From the NCBI GenBank assembly GCA_050084515.1, contig CM114271.1, forward strand, positions 682,001-746,000: 64,000 bases of DNA. The letters are read 5' to 3'. Origin of the DNA: Blasia pusilla. Its lineage: Eukaryota > Marchantiophyta > Marchantiopsida > Blasiales. A program made the translations under genes and the position numbers. Position 1 is the stretch's first letter, and every line of letters begins with the position of its first letter. This document shows positions 1 to 11,525 of this stretch, one piece after another. A model generated the notes under the pieces. That model searched no databases and was not told the DNA's origin. It saw nothing but the letters and a program-made list of their open reading frames with translations.

Positions 1-3000
1 TCTTAACTCAAACATTCTTCACATCTTGTGAACCTACGATTGATTAGGTAATCCCCAAGACAACTTGGAGGAGTCTCATGGCAAATTCTGCCCATCATGA
101 CTTCCCTAAATTCACCTTGATATTTTTTTCCCATATTTTGCAATTCTCATGACTAATGCCAATCTTGTCTCTAGCCATATTGTGTCCAACCGTTGTCTTA
201 TTGACCCTCATCTTTCAAAGTCTATCTCAACTACATCTAAGGTTCGTTGTCCATTCTAGTCTTAGGATTAGCTAGTCTAGGATTTGTGACTACTCTCATG
301 GTATCTCGGCCATCTCGACTATTTCTAATGTCATGACTCTCATTACCAGACATGCACCAACATGAAAAAGTAGAATTCTTGTGGATTCACACAAGAACAT
401 AAATATGTCAATTCCAATGCATCAAAGATGCAAGTGAACACAAAGCAAAAGTCCTACATCAAGCCTAGACCTAACCTAGGAATGATGGTTTGGGTTGAGC
501 GCCACAAGGAGTCCCCCAAGATAAATTCTTCACATAATAGCATTAGTCTTCTCAGTATAGATATTCCTAATCTCCTTTATCTATTCATAATCAACTGGTA
601 GATGACCAAGAGGTCAGTTGAAGTGACATAACATTCCCCCAAAGAGATTTTTAGTTCAACTCTCCCCTTAGACAGTCTGAGGCGGTCTCAACCCCAAGGT
701 AGTGACATCCGCTACCTAGGGCATGGATGATCCATATTTGAGAGAGTATGCCTTGTGTGCCTTTAAAAAAGTATATGACTTGACTATCTCTCGAGTCCAA
801 AATTCAAGGAAATTTTCTAACCCTTCATTGAAAAAACAAATTTCCTCCATTGAAATCCCAAACATAAATGTTTGGAATGTGTATGTGAAGGTGTCTGTTA
901 GATGTGATGTCAATATCACGTGTCTAGGAGTCGCATGTGCAAAGTAGGCTTCGCGTGGCCTAGAAATCAAATTCTTAATTCAATTCTCTTGAATCTATGC
1001 TCATCCAATATAGTTTCGACTTCAAATTCTTCTTGGTCCTCAACTATGCCTTCTCCAAGATGGATCTTGATTGACCCCAAGTGTGTTTAGTTCACTCACA
1101 TGGAAAGCATCATGAACTCTCCTCATTTACAACAGAAACCTTCACTAGTATGATGTATCCTTAGCTCTTTCATTTACTTTGAAGAGTTCGGCATACCTTG
1201 GCATCATCTTACCAGAAAAACTTAAAGGTATCTTGTGGGGCGTTAGTCTTAGTTAGACACGATCCATAACTTCAAAGCTCACATCTCGCCTATGAACATC
1301 AGCTTGTCACTCATAGCGACATCGATCGTGCACGTTCTAATTGAGGACCTTGAAGCCTGTGTATAGTCCTACAACCACTTTGCCAAGAAGTCTTCCACGG
1401 CTTGCATAGTAATCCTCACTTAAGATATTCTTCGTTCTTCTAACCATGTTGGATTCTTTGGATTGAACCCAATCACCCAAAAAATATTTGGATCCTATCG
1501 TCAAATATATGAAGTTATTATACTTGAACTCTACGATGGAAAAGTGAGTTCCCTAATCCATTTGATCTATTGAAACATAATTTGTAGATAATCCTCGCAC
1601 GCTAAGTTTGCACATTTCGCTTGAACCACTGGCATGTTTGTGGAGATCTCCGGACATGTCTATTTCCGTGCAACCTTGGACTGAGGGTTTAGGGTTTATG
1701 GCATTATGTTCAAATGCATGGTTACCCAAACGTAGGAGCAAATCCGCTCCCAACATCTAAAACTTGGAGACAAATTTGGTATCTTGGTCGAAAACTAACT
1801 CACTTGGTAAGCCCCAATATCTAAGACATCCTTAAAGAAAATATGAGCCATTTCCAATACCTTAAACCGTGTTTCGAGTTGGAAGAAAAATACCCATCTT
1901 ATAAAATTGATCTATCACCATCATGATTGAATTCAATCCCTTTGTCTCACAAAAAAAGACAATGAAATCCATAGCAAAACTTTTATATGGTTCACGAGAA
2001 ATCAACAAAGGTTGAAGGAGTCTTAGCATCTTATTGTAGTCCGTTCGATTCCTTTGGCAAACCAAACTTGATTGGACATATTTTATAGTATCCTTGTCTT
2101 GAGATGGCCAAGAGTAATACTTCTTGACAATCTCCATAGTCAATATTCAACTTAAATGTCCAAACCAAAGTGCATCATGGTGGACCTCGGAAACCTTAGT
2201 CTTGAAACTCTCAAGAACATAGATCCTTCTTTGCTTCCATTTCAATCTATGCCTTTAAGTGTGACATGCCACACACTTGCTCTCGTCTTTAAAGCTCTAA
2301 CTATCCTTGGTTTGTTTCATTATCTTGGTAGGTTGCTCTCACCAAGTCTCTCCAATCCGTTTCCAACACCCAAGTTCCTCTTAAGTATAGTTCCCGCTTA
2401 CTCAAGGTATCCACTACCATATTCTCCTTTCCTAGCCTATAAATGATTTCTATATTTAATCTTGCTAAGTTATCTTGCCAATAGAGTTTTTTTCAATGAT
2501 AACTTGTTTAGACTTACAAAATATTAGCAAATGATGCTTTCACTGTGAACTTTGAAATACGGACTATGTAGCAAGCATAATTCCCACTTCTTGATGTAAT
2601 GAATCTTTGCATACATCTCCCTCTATGAATCGTTGCATACATTGCCAATTGTTCTCCAACTTGCCAAACTCATAAGAGACCGGTCCATTTTTTTTGGTTC
2701 AGTACTCCCCCTATCGCAAAGTCTAATTAAAGTCTTAAGTTCTCCCCCTTCTGGAATTCAGATTTTGGTAATAACCTTACCTTAGATCTATCTTGGAGAA
2801 ATACTTGGATCTCACCACCACATGAAACAAACCATCTACCAATGGCAACGGATATTTGTTCTTGATGGTCTTTTTGTTCAATGCCTTATAATCATTCGCA
2901 ATCGTAGAAGCCCCTTTCTTTCAAGATACGAAGGAAGGGGTCCCAAAAGCTAACTTATTTATATGAATGAACTTGCTTTTTCCAATTCCTTGATATGCTC

Positions 3001-3139
3001 GTACATGAGATGTCTTTGTTGGGGAATCACTCTCCATGAGTTTCTTGCAATTGGGACCATTTTGGGTTTGAGTTCAATCTTGTAATCAATAATATCTCTC
3101 CTCAATGGTAATCCTTTCAGAAGCTCCTTGGTTATACAA
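1..3139 (-). mobile_element. Ty3/gypsy pol relic (RT to integrase)
   Basis: Reading the minus strand through many stops gives a gypsy pol remnant in the order RT (about 3,135-2,760), a degraded middle, integrase zinc-binding and core (about 2,143-1,700), and integrase C-terminus (about 1,300-1,050). The C-terminal part reads as VWLRLTP-like and PRYAELFKV, typical of gypsy integrase tails. The RT fragment contains NDYKALNKKTIKNKYPLP and KYFSKIDLR, but the catalytic YxDD region and most of RNase H are not recognisable. The R2-like element starting at 3,140 interrupts its upstream side. The copy is unexpressed debris in all likelihood. It runs off the left edge of the window. Confidence 0.75.
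1862..2143 (-). pseudogene. gypsy integrase fragment (zinc-binding domain and core start)
   Basis: A 93-residue open stretch contains YVQSSLVCQRNRTDYNK, which matches the second half of the HHCC zinc-binding domain of gypsy integrases, followed by SFAMDFIVFF and IMMVIDQFYKMGIFLPT. The latter is the start of the catalytic core with the first acidic residue (MDF). The normal protein would continue for about 250 residues, but downstream frames are broken by stops. Family assignment is firm; function is certainly lost. Confidence 0.8.
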
Positions 3140-3278
3140 AAAGATGCACTTCGATAAAAACGAGTGATGGAAAACCCATCGGAAGTACAAAAGAGGGGGA
3201 CTCAAAGAGTCAAAACCTGAAGGCCACAACAAGACCGAGAGAAAAGGAAGAAGGGGCATTCCCCCTAACGATTTAAAC

Positions 3279-4105
3279 TCACCAACAAAGCAGAGACAAT
3301 ATCAGCAACAACAAGAGAGCTATGACTACTACTAAGTGGGCCTCTAGGGCGGCGTCTCCCACACCTGAGCCGCCGCAAAATCCCATTAGCCTGGGCACGT
3401 TTGCAACGCTATGGAGACCCGCGCTACAATCAGAATCGCGAGCTAAGGACAACCCATTTTCGAGTGGAGATGATGGGGCGCGATCCGTAATGAACGCAGT
3501 CGAACCTCTCCCCCATAGCCCCATACATCTCTATGGCGGGGGATGAAGATGTGTCCCTCGTGTAGCCGAATGTAGATATGTGTCTTCTTCGCCGCCGCTC
3601 CTTATAGCATTCGCCCTTGGGCCATCACTTGGGCTCATGACCGCCTCCCGCGTAGGGATCTGTGACTACCACGTCCGCCACCACCACCTCAGCCTCACGT
3701 GTCATGTAGAGATCGGCACGAATGAGGGAATCCCGCATGGAGTAGTGCCTCTCTCTGCACATGGAAGCCACTCTCCCGAGCAATCTGAACATGATATCCC
3801 GCCTTTGCATCGTGAGTGGCTATCCTCTCACCCCAATCGACAGCGTGCCAAATGCACACCAAGTGGATCCAGGCTCGGCGACACTCGCGGTGTGTCGAAC
3901 CAACCACCGATGGTTGGGGAGGCCCAAGCGGAACCGCATCATTGTGGTATAGGTAAGTGGTGCGATCACGGAAAGCTGGAGAAGGGGCCCCTACCCATGA
4001 GCCTGCCCCTTTCCGAGCAAGAGCGAACACGGGCCCTAACCTCCATGGGGATATTCCCGTCGGACATAGTGCCTCTAAAACTGCCTCAAAGTGGGCTTCC
4101 ATCAA
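3279..4105 (-). pseudogene. C-terminal region of the R2-like protein, possible restriction-like endonuclease
   Basis: Spread over two or three frames, this region encodes a conserved C-terminus that recurs at 26.4-27.0 kb and 58.9-59.4 kb. Shared landmarks are HYSMRDSLIRADLYMTRE, an acidic stretch ending in DVVVTDPTREAV or similar, and MYGAMGERFDSFL near the end. The R2 group has a restriction-like (PD-D/E-xK) endonuclease at this position. The Asp-rich beta strand is compatible with that, but I cannot identify the full catalytic set, so endonuclease is an inference from position. Confidence 0.5.
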
Positions 4106-5214
4106 GGAAGATTGGAGCCAGGATCCGACCGGAGGTAACTAAGGAGGAGAAAGTGGGGAGAACGGCTCGGCCTCAACTCGAGGGGAATCTCTACAAGTGT
4201 GAGTGAAGACTGAAGTGGGAAAGAGCCATCCTCGACACTGGGAGGCGTAGTGTAGAAGGAGTGGTCTATCTCTAACCAAAAATCGGGAGCAAAGGAGGGG
4301 TGCCACTTTGTGGCCCAACTCCCTAAAAAAGCGGAGGGCGCCACTAACTCGGTCGAGAAAAGACCTACTCCACCAAAAGAAATTGGCCAAGAGGCCTGTC
4401 TACGAGCTAACTCCCCCATGGGGCACTCTAAGGAGCCGGGTCCTAGAAGATCCCCAAACACCTGCATGAGCTTCCTATCAAAGGATCTATATAGGGAAGA
4501 AAGGTGACTAGATGTCCAGACAGTTCTAGTGAGGTAACCAGGTCTACGAGCAAAACAAGAAGAGAGAATGCCGAAGGCGACTTGAGGGTCACCAATCCTC
4601 GTAAGATCATCCACGTGGAGAAGATCCTCGGTAAGAGCCGTTGCCACGAAACTCGATACAAAGTCCTGGCTCCCGAGCGGGACTCCCAAGACTCGAAGCC
4701 CTCCGACAGGTCGCAAGAAGCCGTCGGGTAAATGTAGATCATCACGTTGGCCTGATGGAGACCAAGCCTTGCACTTCCCCACCTTCACCGCCAGGCCGAC
4801 ACGTGCCAGTTGTGCTGAAAAGTGCTCGAATGCAGGGACAACCAGATCTCCAGGACCAAAAATATGAGTATCATCTGCCAGCGAAGGGAACATGCAACCC
4901 GGGAAAGCCTCCACCATAGAAAGAACCGCTCGGTAATGAGCCACAGCAAACAACGCGCCACCCAGAGGGTCACCCTGACGAGTCTCGGTAGCAGACTCCA
5001 AGACCATGACCTCCTCCTCGAATCGACCATGGTGGAAATAGAGGGCCGAAGGGGCCCCATAGAAAGCCTGCACAAAGGGAATGAGGCTCGCCATGGGGCC
5101 ACCCGCGTCCCTCAACTCTGTGAATATAGTAGCCCGAGATACTGAGTTGAAGGTGTTCTCCACGTCCACTTGGAGAACCACCCACTCTGGATGTACATCT
5201 AGACAAGCCCTCAA
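4102..5214 (-). pseudogene. reverse transcriptase domain of the R2-like element
   Basis: This is the longest open stretch of the element at 370 residues. It begins in the RT fingers (VLQVDVENTFNSVSR, holding the first catalytic Asp), continues to TRQGDPLGGALFAVAHYRA (the conserved QGDPL turn of non-LTR RTs) and reaches FPSLADDTHIFGP, the ADD catalytic pair. KVGKCKAWSP is the downstream primer-grip-like block. All three catalytic aspartates are visible. Upstream RT motifs (SPRIAAGGLSGMMYEHL, 5,560-5,500) lie in another frame, and a stop at about 5,279 separates them, so this copy is broken even though the palm is open. Its codons are much more GC-rich than its surroundings. Known function of the family: copying element RNA at a nicked chromosomal target. 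Confidence 0.85.
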
Positions 5215-6231
5215 ACCTAAGGCAACCGTCTCACATCCGGCTGGCGTGGCAACTCCAAACTGATGCGGACTCAGATGTGACTAGAAAGCCTCACGGAATT
5301 GCAAAGCGAGAGTACGACTCACCAACCGCAAGAGCACCTCACCTATGGCAATCGGACGGATACCACCACCCTCCTTCGACAACGCCAAAAGTCATCCGGC
5401 CCCTAAAACTTGGGCCACTGCTATTGGCACTCTCCCCTGAGCTAGGTGAGAGGCAACCTGAAGCAACTCGGAGAAGCCGCTAGCGGTGTCCTCGGAAGGA
5501 AAGCAATCACGAAGGTGTTCGTACATCATACCAGACAAACCTCCGGCCGCAATCCTCGGAGAAACCCAGTGCCCGTGCAAAGAGGGACGGGTCAAGGCAT
5601 ATAGCCGTGTCGAGGATGGAAGTCACGTGCAAAAGCTGGAATGTCAACATTTGGGCGAGGATGTAGCCTCGGAGGGCATCGATGGTAACGGTGAAGAAGG
5701 AGCCATGTCCATCGGGCGAAGAGCACGTGCAGCTCGCGAGTACTCACAGGCTCGCCCCAGTGTCCTACATTGTCGCAACCTGGCTGCTCCAAGATCGTCC
5801 ACCGGGAAACCAGGTGAACTACTACCTCTGGCGAATGCCACAAACTCACTCTGCAGAGACTCCCAATCACCTCCTTGAAAGCGTCTCAGACGTGCCATAA
5901 CCTCTCTATGATCGGCCTTCCCTCCCCGAGTGTAACGAAGACACCATCATGGAAGGAGAAGTAGTAGGTACCAAGAGAGCTCGTCCATAGGATCAAGAGT
6001 GATCCTAGCTAGGGGAAGGAGGAATGCGTGGCGGAGGTCGTCCCGAATGGCATGGGGGATCCTACGAAACAACCTCGGGCAGGGAAAACGAGTCTCGAAG
6101 AGACCTATAATGCTGCCCTGATGGGACCTCAACCACTCCCATGCCTCAGGAGGGGGCGATGATGCGGGAAGCACCGGAGAGCATCCATGGTCGACAGGAG
6201 GGACCACCCATCCAAATCTATCAAAGTCAGG

Positions 6232-6297
6232 ATGTTTAGCCGCTAAGTGGTTCCGAATTCCTGAACGAGTGAAGAATTCGGGACAACATGGGCATTT
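6232..6297 (-). pseudogene. N-terminal C2H2 zinc finger of the R2-like element
   Basis: Within the reading frame 6,357-5,947 the segment KCPCCPEFFTRSGIRNHLAA followed by KH fits C-x2-C-x11-H-x4-H. R2-type retrotransposons carry such fingers upstream of the RT for target-DNA recognition. The surrounding frame encodes a Pro/Ser-rich N-terminus starting MPRPASAPRV, which may be the true protein start. Frames shift downstream of 5,947, so the protein is not intact. Confidence 0.65.
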
Positions 6298-6510
6298 AGT
6301 ATCCCGACTAGACGACCCACGGGTCCCCACACGGGGAGCCGATGCGGGTCGAGGCATGGATACAACTCACCAAGAAGAGGACATGGCCCCCTCCAATAAA
6401 ATCGTGCGACAATCCCCCGTCAATAACAGTCCTATCATACCCATTCAAACAAGCGGTCTTGGCAAACAACTCTCGTCCCGTCCACGGTAATGCTCCCTCT
6501 AACATAAACT

Positions 6511-7023
6511 CTCACCTACTGACATCACCTAGGACTTCTAGTCCCAACCCCCTCCCAAAAATAAACTCATGAATACGTAGAGTTGCTAAGAGTGTGAAAA
6601 GATCATGGGCCCTTCGAGATAAAATAGATGAGAAGAAAAGTGTATGTACGGGAGGGGTAACAAATACAAAAGTGAATCGAACCACAATGAGAAGCACATA
6701 CGACAAATACGACAAACAAGAAAGGACTTGGGAAAGGAGGGGAAGGGTGGGTGAATAGGGGACGTTACCTTGGGAAATTTCTCCAAATGACAATAAGCAA
6801 AACCCTATTACTCACATTTGGAACCCTAATATGAACCGAAATCTAAAAAGATGAAAAAAAAATAAAAATACTTCACGCCATGCAGCAAGGTCCAGATCAA
6901 AACGAAGCCCTCGTCACGCTCTCCGTTTCGACATGTAGCACGTCCATTTTTGTCCCCGACACGCTCCGTCCGTCCTCCCACCGTCCCCGTCCATGCCTCC
7001 CGCCGTCCCCGCCCAAAATCGCG
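6511..7023. other. non-coding stretch, probably 5' part of the R2-like element
   Basis: No convincing coding potential was found. The segment 6,890-7,020 is rich in CCGTCC and CCCGTCC tracts and differs in base composition from the AT-rich sequence on either side. It may be the 5' leader of the R2-like element or an older insertion. I could not find a target-site duplication matching the 3' junction near 3,139. Confidence 0.3.
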
Positions 7024-7269
7024 TCAAAGTTCCGTCACTCCAAAACATGACATCCCCAAAACTTTCCAAGACTTCCTTATGCTAGGCATGAGATTCCCAT
7101 TTATTTCTTCCACTAGTGGTACTCCATCTAATTCAAAATCCAACGTTTTCAATGTAACTCCCAACAATAGTAACCTCCTTTGAGATCCTTCTTGAGTTTT
7201 TTTAGCAATCAAGTGAGAAATATATTTAACTTCAATCACCTTTAAAATTTGAGTCTTAGGTGGGAACAT
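7024..7269 (-). other. unrecognised ORF, possibly gypsy gag-pol debris
   Basis: This is an 81-residue open frame with the segment LDFELDGVPLVEEINGNLMP. I do not recognise a domain. It lies on the same strand as the gypsy relic at 1-3,139, on the other side of the R2-like insertion, so it could be the upstream (protease-side) part of that relic. That is positional inference only. Confidence 0.25.
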
Positions 7270-7289
7270 ATCACCAATAGGTTAGTGAT

Positions 7290-8640
7290 GTAGGCCAAGA
7301 TGATACTAATCGATGTCGAGTCCTGCATATGGCATCTTGGTTGGTGAACGAGTGTTGTATCCAATGGGACTTACCTTGGATTACAGGGAGAAGATAACCT
7401 CCTAACTATATGTTAAGACAACATTCCATCAATGGAAGAGTTAGCTTGTTGCCAAAATGATTCAATAGTGGAGAGATCGAGTAATGATCAATGTAGGAGG
7501 GCCAAGGAGGCACTTTTATTAGTATTCGGTAGTGTCATCGTCTAACAAGGAGAAGGTCATGTCCATGCGAGGGACGCACTCATGACCAATACCCCTATGG
7601 AAAGAAGTGTCAAAACAAACTCATCATTCTATGGAGGAGAGGTGCTTTTTTGGGAATTGAGTCAAACTTTTGGATGTTTAGTCGATGAGCATAAACGAAT
7701 GGTGTGGAGTCAGACCTTTATGCTAGGTTGAGATAGATTATATGACTCTTAGGTAGGAGAAAATGTTGCATTGCCATCCTTAGACACCACATTGATTATG
7801 TGGCATATTCTTAAGAAGGATATGAAAGTGTTCAATCTCTACAAGGGAATGAACATTTGGTTGGTTGTGATGTTCGCACCATTATTTCTTACTATGTCTT
7901 CATACTATATATAATTTAGGTAAAGTGATGGACTTAAACTTCTTGACATGGATTATCCATTAAGAAATAGTTGAACAACGTCAGATACAGTTGAGACAAG
8001 TCATCTCTAAGCCACTTGTAAGCCCCTTGCATACCAAGGTAGAAAATGAAGTGGTTGGAGGCAAGACCAAAGGAGATTGGGAGAGACATCCATGGACTTC
8101 TTATGATGTGATACAAGTATACGGAGAGATGGCAGCCACTACAGTTGGCATGGTGCGGCTCTATGCACCAAAGAGCACCTGCCAAGACTAGTGAAAATGT
8201 CGCATGGAAAGTATGCATTTTCCATAATTATGTGAGCCAAGAAGGATGTGCATGGTATTTGGATGGATAGGGAGACATACGGAGAATACAGACCTATCAA
8301 TTGGTAGACAAACTCTGATAGGCATGTATTACCCACTCTTGAAGAGATCTTTGATCTCAATATTATTGGAGATGCAAAGGTCTTTAGTTGAATAAATCTC
8401 CAAGCCAGATATCATTACAATCAACTATATATCAAAATAAAGCATGAGATTTTGGGGTATCAACCATCACAAGAAAGATTTTTGCACTAATAGAGAATCT
8501 TACCATTTGGGTCAAAGAATGCTCTATAGAGTTTAAAAGAGTCATGGATATGATCTTTTCACGCTTGGAATTTTCTAGGTATTACATCGATAACATCATA
8601 GGCTTCAAGATCATGGTTAAAAAGCCTAAATAATATCTTG
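7290..8640 (+). mobile_element. second relic of the methyltransferase-bearing gypsy family
   Basis: This stretch is collinear at nucleotide level with 49,060-51,680. In order it matches the post-protease segment (7,290-7,380, reading like GILVGERVLYPMGLTLDY), the spacer (7,440-7,720), and the methyltransferase motif I region (7,780-7,880, where the glycine loop reads NLYKGMNIW). It then jumps at about 7,920 to the last part of the methyltransferase (DLN-FLTWI equivalent) and the linker (to 8,160), and resumes in the RT (8,205-8,640). About 0.8 kb of the methyltransferase, including motifs IV to VIII, is missing, as is most of the linker. It is heavily mutated with stops in all frames. It shows that the methyltransferase is inherited with the family. 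Confidence 0.75.
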
Positions 8641-8674
8641 TAGAGATGTTTCGTATATTACATACTTAGTTGAT

Positions 8675-9170
8675 GATCATAGTTATTTGGTCATTTTTAT
8701 AAGTTATATTACCAAATTAGTTATTAATGTTTGACATAGATAGTCAAAAGTATGTCTTAATGAGTAACAAGTCATTTCTCATGACTTTTCAAGTATTCCT
8801 TATGATTCGTTATTATATATGTGTAAAAATTAAAAAGTTGGAACATTTGTTCTAGAGACAAAGGCTCCAATTTCCATCTATAGATCTTAAATGATTTCCA
8901 CACCATATATGGCCTTTAGATTGATCATAGCTTTTTGGTCATTTTTATGAGTTATACAACCAAATTAGTTATCAATGTTTGTCATAGATAGTCAAAAATA
9001 TGTCTTAATCATTAACAAGTTATATCTTGTGACTTTTCAAGTAGTCCCTGTAACTTGTTATTATATATGTAGAAAACTTAAACACCTTGAACATTTAGTG
9101 TTTACATAAAGGCGCTCGAATTTCCATCTATATATCTCAAATGATTTCCACACTATATCTCGCCCTTAGA
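8675..9170. repeat. tandem duplication, 2 x about 248 bp
   Basis: The segment starting GATCATAGTTATTTGGTC at 8,675 recurs at 8,923 (GATCATAGCTTTTTGGTC). Both units continue through TTCCATCTATAGATCT and TTCCATCTATATATCT and end just before 9,171. The units have diverged moderately. They are AT-rich with no coding signal. Confidence 0.85.
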
Positions 9171-10214
9171 TAAGTATGTTATTTTTTTTTTAAATTAAAG
9201 TCAAATGATGCCCTAGAAGGGAGTTAAAATTGGAAACCCTAATAGTGGAGCAAAAGTTTTACCTCACAGTCTTTTCACTTGCCATATGACATAATCTAAT
9301 TCTTCCAAATTGTAATGCACTTCATACCCTTCCTCTAAGTTCCTAGAGCCATTCGACGATACAAAGATGGAACGTCTTGGTAAGTTTGTGGATTGGTTGG
9401 GCTTATAGAGAAGATCCTACAACATTTACACATTTCGTTAGATCTTCCAAGGATGATAAACTTTTTTCAAGTTTCCTTGAAGCGGAGAGGTTCTCTAATT
9501 TTTTTAGAGCATTTCGTTTTCAAGATGTGGCTTTAAAATCCAAACTTCTCATTTTAGCATTGGTTTCTAGCCCAAAGAAGTTAGTTGATGTTGTTGAAGT
9601 TAATCCAAGTTTCATGGTGGACATCTCCATAAGGTTACCAAAAACACCAAACTCAGAGTAAGTTTTAAATATGCTCTACTTGAAAATACCCTTAGTGTTT
9701 ATAGGCATATTGCACCATTCGTGCTTATTAGGAAGGATGAGACACCATCCACCCTCAATCATCCTTCCACACCCATAAAATATATGTCCTCTCCGATCTA
9801 AACCTTCAAACTCTCGATAGGATATGATCTTGCTAGCTCCCTAGTACTCATTTTGCTCGCTATAATGACAATACATAGGTACTCCACAACCTCCTCATCA
9901 TCATGGACATCACAAATAAATATCTTAGTCTCATTAGGCTCTACATTTGAGGACTCATTGTGTGGCTTATCTATTAATATTGATGGATCATATTGACTTG
10001 ACACAATCAATAGACACAATAAGGAAAATGCAAGCTAACTTGGTACTATCTCCTTGTCGCTCTCTTGATGCCATCAAGTTCTTATCTCAACTCTCTAGCT
10101 AATGAATGGGTTTTGACTCAACCCATTTGTATGCTCATTCAAACAATTTGGCCTATGAATAAGAAGAACTCGTACTTGTAAGAGTTTTACTTCAACTATG
10201 TAGTGTGTCTAGAT
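9171..10214. other. intergenic, no recognised gene
   Basis: AT-rich sequence. A 94-codon open frame at 9,377-9,661 (+) and a 73-codon frame at 9,798-10,019 (-) match nothing I recognise and have no neighbouring exon signals that would make them credible genes. Confidence 0.4.
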
Positions 10215-10705
10215 TAACTAAAAAATCCATAATAAACTCACATCCCTTGTCATATTCTAATTAAGCACCACTCCTAGAACAAACTATACCCCAATCTATA
10301 AATAGTTGGAATAGAAACCTTTGGACACGTCTTCGTAAAATAGGCGAGAAAGTCAACATATCCTTAAGCTCCTAAATTGGATGAAAGAAGTCACAATGAA
10401 CTCCCATCCCTCATCATTTCCTAAGTAAGCACCACTCCTAGGACTAACAATCTCCAATCTATCTGTAGATGGAAAGGGAAATTTTGCATCGATCTTTGTC
10501 GAATAGGAAAGAAAGTCATCATATCCTTAACCTTCTAAATTAGAGTAAATAAGCCACGAAAAACTCCTATCCATTGTCATTTCCTAAGTAAGCGCCACTA
10601 CAAGGCCCAATATACTCCCATTTGTATGTAACTAGAATGGAAAACCTTTGAAAAGTCTTTGTAAACTTGGAAAGGAAGTTAATATATCATTGAGCTCTAG
10701 GAATG
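10215..10705. repeat. degenerate tandem repeat, 3 x about 164 bp
   Basis: Three consecutive units share the landmarks AACTC(A/C)CATCCC, TAAGC(A/G)CCACT and GAAAGTCA(A/T)CATATCC. Equivalent points lie at 10,241, 10,405 and 10,569, giving a constant period of 164. Divergence between units is high, so the expansion is old. No coding function is seen. Confidence 0.75.
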
Positions 10706-11030
10706 CTCTCTCCTAATTTTCTCCTCAATACCATATCAAATCAAACCTCATTAGCAAGGTTCTAGACTTTGCATTTATACTGAACCCCTTGACATATGGT
10801 TGATACAAATTTTCTAATCTTAGAAATATTCACAATTGACTCATATCTATAGGGGCTAGTATACGCATAATTGTCTCACATTTACTTGCTACACACCTAA
10901 CCTCTTAACTATATGATATGACGCCAAATACTTTATCTTACTGAGGTAAAACCTACAATTTCCTAGATCTAACTTCAATATATGTAATTGCAATTTCCAA
11001 AGATCCTCTTCCAAATATTGTTAACCTTCA
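10706..11030. other. intergenic, nothing recognised
   Basis: AT-rich sequence between the tandem repeat and the left LTR of the copia element. No ORF or structured repeat could be supported. Confidence 0.4.
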
Positions 11031-11453
11031 TGTTGGATTCTCAACATCCACTTCTCTGAATACCATTAATCCGATCGGCCCCCTTCTATGAGGAGAAGCC
11101 TAGATTGATGGTTCCCACCTAAACGTCAAAGGAGTTATAATAATATGACGTAGGTGGTTTATGGAGTAGCGTTACTAGGATTATCTAACCCTATGTTGCA
11201 TCAAGATGCAGGGCACTCTAATGTAAAATGTTTCTATAAATCGAAACGAAGAAAAATAGGTAAAAAAACCCTAGTTTCCCATGTAGTGAAATAGTCACGA
11301 TTCGCATCGGTAGCATATTCTCCTATGTCCAGTTATCTCCATGTTCAGATTCCACCGAAGCTCTTATATGAGCGCACGGACGGACGAGGCCACTTTGTAT
11401 CTCCAAATTTTATAAAAGATTTCACTGATTTCGTCACTTTCTTTTTTCTCACA
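11031..11453 (+). repeat. copia 5' LTR
   Basis: It begins TGTTGGATTC and ends TTTCTCACA, 423 bp. The same termini are found in the 3' copy and in the solo LTR at 38,705-39,110, where a target-site duplication confirms them. It includes GAAAAATAGG followed by an AAACCCTAG motif and TATAAAAGATTTCA near the 3' end. Confidence 0.9.
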
Positions 11454-11464
11454 TGGTATCAGAG
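11454..11464 (+). promoter_or_regulatory. copia primer-binding site (initiator tRNA-Met type)
   Basis: TGGTATCAGAG follows the 5' LTR directly. This is the standard plant copia primer-binding sequence, complementary to the 3' end of initiator methionine tRNA, and it would prime minus-strand DNA synthesis. Confidence 0.9.
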
Positions 11465-11525
11465 TAGTAGGTTTTCCAGTATTTTGTATTTGGCGATCTA
11501 GTGTGTTTGCACAAAATCTTGAGAG

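Larger units (their letters stand above)
3140..6510 (-). mobile_element. R2-like non-LTR retrotransposon, degraded
   Basis: On the minus strand a single broken reading path runs from an N-terminal C2H2 zinc finger (6,297-6,232) through a reverse transcriptase (about 5,600-4,100) to a C-terminal region (4,105-3,280) and a short 3' tail ending at about 3,140. There are no LTRs. The 3' tail (3,140-3,270) is shared almost exactly with the truncated copy at 58,910-59,493, which fixes the 3' end at GAAGTGCATCTTT. Zinc finger, then RT, then a C-terminal endonuclease-like region is the layout of R2-type elements, which insert by target-primed reverse transcription. The exact clade is an inference. 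The 5' end is not fixed, and the element may extend to about 6,900. Confidence 0.75.

Noticed and set aside
3580-4206. 208-codon open frame on the plus strand
   Set aside because: It lies antisense to the R2-like coding region and is a shadow of its GC-rich codons; no domain is recognisable.
8675-10705. CRISPR-like repeat arrays
   Set aside because: Units are long (164-248 bp), contiguous and lack unique spacers; they are ordinary tandem duplications in a eukaryotic genome.
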